Origin: Saprospiraceae bacterium UBA7328
GTDB lineage: Bacteria; Bacteroidota; Bacteroidia; Chitinophagales; Saprospiraceae
DNA length: 9,042 nucleotides
Assembly (NCBI GenBank): GCA_002471345.1
Contig: DKPS01000262.1
Location: forward strand, 1-9,042
Direction: 5' to 3'
Numbering within the stretch: the first letter of the stretch is position 1; every line of letters begins with the position of its first letter. The position numbers and the translations under genes were made by a program. Positions 6,488 to 9,042 of the stretch are shown one piece after another. The notes under the pieces are model-generated. The model made no database searches and had not been told where the DNA came from. It saw nothing but the letters and a program-made list of their open reading frames with translations.

Positions 6488-7858
6488 TTAAATAGGTAAT
6501 TGTGTGGTCCAAGGCCCTGTAATAGCTAAAGTGTCACCTGGACCTTGAATATTTACAAATAAGGTGTTTCCACTTGGGGAAAAACAAGCACCTGCAAATT
6601 CTGATTTAGAACCTACATTATGTCCAAGTGTATAGATCTGTCCTTCAGGGGTAATGCCTCTTAAAAAGGCATCTTTATGATCTTCGCAAAGAACAATGTC
6701 ACCCCATGGTGCTACAGTCAAGTTATCACAGTTTTTAAGGATGTTTTTATTATCTGACTCAGCGAATAAAATTAATTTACCTGGAGATTCTGATTCTCTT
6801 AATGTGCCTTCAAAAGGACTTGGAATATATTTAAAAACTTGCCCTAACTTGTTAGGACCACCACTTGTACAAGCAAAAAATATTTCTTCTTGACCATACC
6901 ACATACCTTCTCCTCTGGCAAACATTGCTGCCCCTTTGTCAAACCCTCTGAATCTCAGATCATCAAGTGGTGAGTCAACATTATCGAGATCTATCCACTC
7001 TACGTCAAAAGGGGTGAATAGATCTATGCTCCGCTCAGCCCAATTGGTTGTATTAAAACTCTTTTGATTTTTAATTGCTAGAGCTTGAAGCCTACCTCCT
7101 TCATGTAACTTACCAGGAGTATTTGGAATAAATCTATAAATGAGACTGTCGTTTCTATCTTCAGTTTGATATACAATACTAGTTTGTGGAGATACGCAGA
7201 TTGCTTCATGATTGAATCGGCCCATGTCTTTTAATGCAATAGGTTCGGCTAATTGTGCTGTTGCACTTGCTGGTACTTCGAAGTTGTAACCATGATTCTT
7301 TTCTTGTCCGTTTCCAGAGACTGTCATGTCTTCTTCACAGGTAATCCAACTGCCCCATGGAGTGGGCCCACCAGCACAGTTCCGATTGGTGCCAGCTAAT
7401 GAAAGATATTGTAGTTCTACTTTTCCAGTGTCTTCATTATAAATTAATGTAGTGGTGCCACCGAGACTAGGCGATTCACCTTCTCCATAGTCATAAAGCA
7501 TATTTTTGTCTAAATTATTCAGAAGCTCATTATCTTTTCCAAATGGCCCATGGGATTTAGACCCTGGACTAAGTTCATGATTTCGAATAAGAATGACTTT
7601 ACCATCTGCTGTGCCAAATGCAGCCATACCGTCTGCTGCTCCTGGCACAAGAAAACCATCAATCATTTCCTCACCTTCCCTTGAGATTATATTATAACTG
7701 AATCCTTTAGGTAGATCAATATATTCATCAGGGTCTTTTTCCAATGGCCCATAGCGAAATAATTCTTCAGTTATTTTCCTATCCAAGGTGCATCTGGAAA
7801 GGCCAATAAAACCTACACTGACATATAAAGATTGGTGAATGAAATGTCTACGTTTCAT
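6488..7858 (-). CDS. PhoX/DUF839 family protein, probable secreted alkaline phosphatase
   Basis: A 456-aa exported protein. The start M-K-R3-R4-H-F-I followed by a hydrophobic stretch (11-20) is a Tat signal, as PhoX enzymes have. C23 follows it, but L-S-R-C is not a good lipobox. The PhoX/DUF839 core is well kept: R92-N-H-E95, L132-G-G-T-T, N160-C161-A-G-G-P-T-P-W-G-S-W, T173-C-E-E176, G213-R-F-N-H-E218, Y230-Q-T-E-D234, K308-G-A-A-M-F-A-R-G-E-G, C391-E-D-H394, and the C-terminal F421-A-G-A-C-F-S-P-S-G to N436-I-Q-G-P-G. Characterised PhoX enzymes fold as beta-propellers, need calcium and iron, and release phosphate from esters outside the cytoplasm. The Cys/Glu/His motifs here are consistent with those metal sites. 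Many DUF839 paralogues are untested, so phosphatase activity is inferred. No pho-box-like operator was identified. The gene stands alone, with gaps of more than 300 bp on both sides. Confidence 0.88.
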   Translation of the reverse strand: MKRRHFIHQSLYVSVGFIGLSRCTLDRKITEELFRYGPLEKDPDEYIDLPKGFSYNIISREGEEMIDGFLVPGAADGMAAFGTADGKVILIRNHELSPGSKSHGPFGKDNELLNNLDKNMLYDYGEGESPSLGGTTTLIYNEDTGKVELQYLSLAGTNRNCAGGPTPWGSWITCEEDMTVSGNGQEKNHGYNFEVPASATAQLAEPIALKDMGRFNHEAICVSPQTSIVYQTEDRNDSLIYRFIPNTPGKLHEGGRLQALAIKNQKSFNTTNWAERSIDLFTPFDVEWIDLDNVDSPLDDLRFRGFDKGAAMFARGEGMWYGQEEIFFACTSGGPNKLGQVFKYIPSPFEGTLRESESPGKLILFAESDNKNILKNCDNLTVAPWGDIVLCEDHKDAFLRGITPEGQIYTLGHNVGSKSEFAGACFSPSGNTLFVNIQGPGDTLAITGPWTTQLPI

Positions 7859-8289
7859 ATTATAGGAATTTGCATATTAGTCAATAAAGATATCAGGTAG
7901 TTAAGGCTTAAATGTACTAATTTTTAAGAATGTATTTCATTCGCATGAAACACGAAAAGTGAGTCTTAATTGTTTTTAATATTGATGTTGACGGTTTACG
8001 GATGAAGCACAATTTCTGTCAGGGCCCATTCTTTTAAACTCGACATTGTATGCTTGTTTTTATTCGCTGCATTCTATTCAAGTTTTTTGGACTCTTGTCT
8101 TAATTTAATTTCGGCAAATATACTTCCAGCAGAATCAATTAGGACGTTTTGGTATCTAGATGTTAGAGTATGAAATGATTTCGTCTATAATAGATCGAAT
8201 CTTTTTGATGAAATGAATTTCTTGCATGAATGAGTATTATCATGTGTACGGTTATTCTTATGTTGACAGATATAAATCTTAAAAGAAGA
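7859..8289. other. 431-bp intergenic region upstream of the PhoX-like gene
   Basis: I find no credible gene; the longest starts give fewer than 20 codons, for example a hydrophobic 17-codon frame at 8050-8103. It must hold the PhoX-like promoter. The only exact TAnnTTTG on the minus strand is TATATTTG at 8115-8122, 256 bp from the ATG. Its nearest TTG (8136-8138) is only 13 bases away, which is too close. An inverted repeat lies at 7932-7953. A short dyad, AATCTT-AAAAG-AAGATT (8275-8291), overlaps the end of the broken lipoprotein gene. Confidence 0.5.
7932..7953. promoter_or_regulatory. Inverted repeat upstream of the PhoX-like gene
   Basis: GTATTTCAT (7932-7940) and ATGAAACAC (7945-7953) pair with one mismatch around the loop TCGC; the inner six base pairs are perfect. 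It lies 74-95 bp upstream of the PhoX-like ATG, where an operator or a 5'-UTR hairpin could act. It does not match an enterobacterial pho box. Regulation by phosphate is therefore unproven. Confidence 0.3.
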
Positions 8290-8836
8290 TTACTGATAAC
8301 ATTGACCAAAGATAAACTCAAAATCAGAGTCAATCATGATCTCATCAAAATGGAGCTTCATTTTGCCTTCAATAACGACAGCTTTATTTAATTCCTCAAA
8401 AGGACTGTTGCGAAGTCCTTTATTCTTGAGTTCCACATTGTGAATGATAAAGAAATCTCCTTCAGGAGCATCTCCGATGTCTATTTCTATTTCTTTATTT
8501 GTATAGCCCAAAATGTAAAACTTGTCTATTCGATTTTCTAAATTAGAGAGTAGATTCTTGTCGATTTGTTCTTGAAATCCTTCATACATATCTATATCTC
8601 TAAACCAAATGTAAAACTCAGTTGATCTCCTACTGGGTATGCAGGATAAAAAGATATGGATTGAGAACAATCTATCCATTCTACATGACGACTCAACGTG
8701 CCAATTTTTCCTTTTAGAACAAAATTTTCATCTCCGTAAGTCCCTTTCATTACGGACCGATTTGGTATGCCGCAGCTAGTAAGAATAATGATCATATAGA
8801 CCAATAAATTGAGTGAAATTCAATTCTTGATTTCAT
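8290..8836 (-). pseudogene. Lipoprotein gene broken by two frameshifts
   Basis: Three minus-strand frames join into one plausible 182-aa lipoprotein if two single-base losses are assumed. Frame A starts at the ATG at 8834-8836 and reads M-K-S-R-I. Frame B follows, open after an in-frame TGA at 8820-8822: I-S-L-N-L-L-V-Y-M-I-I-I-L-T-S-C, a textbook hydrophobic core and lipobox (L-T-S-C), then a charged domain to a TAG at 8592-8594. Frame C carries on as D-M-Y-E-G-F-Q-E-Q and runs to TAA at 8290-8292, ending G-Q-C-Y-Q. Read separately, frame B needs a TTG start with only 10 residues before the Cys and no basic residue. The first 30 or so residues of frame C (from its ATG at 8679) duplicate bases already used by frame B. 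The mature domain is unrecognised. Both breaks lack long homopolymers. An apparently new IS lies upstream. It could instead be two small intact genes. Confidence 0.55.
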
Positions 8837-8918
8837 GCAAGCTAAAGTCTTTTTCACACTGTTCAGATTGGTCTTGTGCAAGAATCTTTTGCTCGTTCAT
8901 TGTGAAGAGGACTTTCAT
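8820..8918 (-). CDS. 32-codon open frame directly upstream of the broken lipoprotein gene; doubtful
   Basis: ATG at 8916-8918 to TGA at 8820-8822 encodes M-K-V-L-F-T-M-N-E-Q-K-I-L-A-Q-D and ends H-E-I-K-N. It is in the same frame as the lipobox segment of the lipoprotein gene, separated from it only by the TGA, and it overlaps the proposed lipoprotein start. It is polar, with no motif. The plus-strand promoter at 8900-8928 runs through it. It may be a chance frame or an upstream leader ORF. Confidence 0.15.
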   Translation of the reverse strand: MKVLFTMNEQKILAQDQSEQCEKDFSLHEIKN

Positions 8919-8928
8919 TTTATTTTTG
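8900..8928 (+). promoter_or_regulatory. Consensus Bacteroidota promoter pointing toward the transposase
   Basis: TTG (8900-8902), 18 bases, then TATTTTTG (8921-8928) match the -33/-7 pattern exactly with ideal spacing. Transcription would start near 8933-8937, about 80 nt before the transposase ATG at 9017. The element appears to lie outside, or at the very edge of, the insertion sequence, so it could be a resident promoter firing into it. Confidence 0.45.
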
Positions 8929-8984
8929 ACTTTTCAAGTTTAAGTACAAGGATTGTTGCATGTGTATCCTTGCGTAAAAATAAG

Positions 8985-9015
8985 ACAGTTTAAAAATGAA
9001 TTAAATTTAAACTGT
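8985..9015 (+). repeat. Perfect 10-bp stem-loop immediately before the transposase start
   Basis: ACAGTTTAAA (8985-8994) and TTTAAACTGT (9006-9015) are exact complements around an 11-base loop; a G-U pair can extend the base. Only T9016 separates it from the ATG at 9017. In an mRNA begun upstream of the element, this hairpin would occupy the ribosome-loading region. Confidence 0.6.
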
Positions 9016-9016
9016 T

Positions 9017-9042
9017 ATGAAGAAATCAAAATTTAGTGAGAG
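9017..9042 (+). CDS. IS3-family transposase OrfA, N-terminal fragment
   Basis: The frame reads M-K-K-S-K-F-S-E and then a partial Ser or Arg codon at the window edge. Many IS3-family OrfA proteins begin almost exactly this way (M-K-K-S-K/R-F-S/T-E-x-Q-I), leading into the helix-turn-helix that binds the element's ends. OrfA is normally joined to OrfB, the DDE integrase-type catalytic part, by programmed -1 frameshifting; OrfB would lie beyond the window. Only eight codons are visible, so the call rests on this N-terminal signature, the AT-rich start context and the hairpin just upstream. A chance match in a different protein is possible. Confidence 0.6.

Larger units (their letters stand above)
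8971..9042 (+). mobile_element. Left end of an IS3-family insertion sequence, cut by the window edge
   Basis: Inferred from the transposase OrfA start at 9017. IS3-family ends begin with TG, and such elements carry only a short leader before OrfA. TG at 8971-8972, followed by CGTAAAAATAAGACAG, is one candidate end; TG at 8961 or 8963 is also possible. The true terminus and target duplication cannot be fixed without the right end, which lies outside the window. Confidence 0.4.

Noticed and set aside
8115..8122. TATATTTG (minus strand) as the PhoX-like promoter
   Set aside because: It matches the -7 consensus, but the only TTG nearby is 13 bases away and the leader would be about 250 nt. It is kept only as a remark in the intergenic entry.
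1..9042. CRISPR arrays, tRNA or rRNA genes, defence or phage gene clusters
   Set aside because: I looked on both strands for regularly spaced repeats, clover-leaf-like ends and typical protein motifs and saw none. The genes present are ordinary metabolic, membrane and secreted families.

Overview
The window looks like chromosomal DNA of a member of the Bacteroidota, probably a free-living and perhaps marine Cytophagales-type bacterium. The DNA is AT-rich. None of the confidently placed starts has a Shine-Dalgarno sequence; they follow AT-rich leaders instead. The best promoter matches are of the Bacteroidota TTG / TAnnTTTG type. The mix of families (TlpA-like thioredoxin, TonB C-terminal-domain protein, PhoX/DUF839 protein, lipoproteins) also fits. 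This assignment is an inference; no rRNA or marker gene is present.

Layout, left to right. Positions 1-90 may hold the last 29 codons of a gene entering from the left. A secreted thioredoxin-like protein with a CGPC motif follows (276-755, +), convergent with a pirin-family cupin protein (949-1806, -). Next is the most coherent metabolic unit, a translationally coupled pair on the + strand. It comprises an ornithine cyclodeaminase/mu-crystallin-family reductase (1963-2922) and a proline racemase-family protein whose second catalytic Cys is Thr (2915-3979). That Cys/Thr pair marks trans-3-hydroxy-L-proline dehydratase. The two enzymes together would convert trans-3-hydroxy-L-proline through delta-1-pyrroline-2-carboxylate to L-proline, a plausible scavenging route for collagen-type peptides.

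The middle of the window is all on the - strand and looks like separate transcription units: a periplasmic TonB C-terminal-domain protein (4005-4814), a GNAT acetyltransferase (4952-5452), a small four-helix membrane protein (5787-6173) and a Tat-exported PhoX/DUF839 protein (6488-7858). The TonB-C gene has the clearest promoter in the window. Its -7 element is the loop of a perfect 9-bp inverted repeat, so operator control is likely. Gaps of 310-430 bp separate several of these genes and hold little besides short inverted repeats.

The right end is an accessory or decaying patch. A lipoprotein gene (8290-8836, -) appears broken by two separate single-base losses. Divergent from it, at the right edge, are the first codons of an IS3-type transposase OrfA (from 9017, +). 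A perfect 10-bp stem-loop lies one base before its ATG, and a consensus promoter lies about 90 bp upstream and points into it. I see no CRISPR array, tRNA, rRNA, defence system or clearly new multi-gene system. The best leads are the hydroxyproline operon, the promoter/operator at 4830-4870 and the IS/pseudogene junction.
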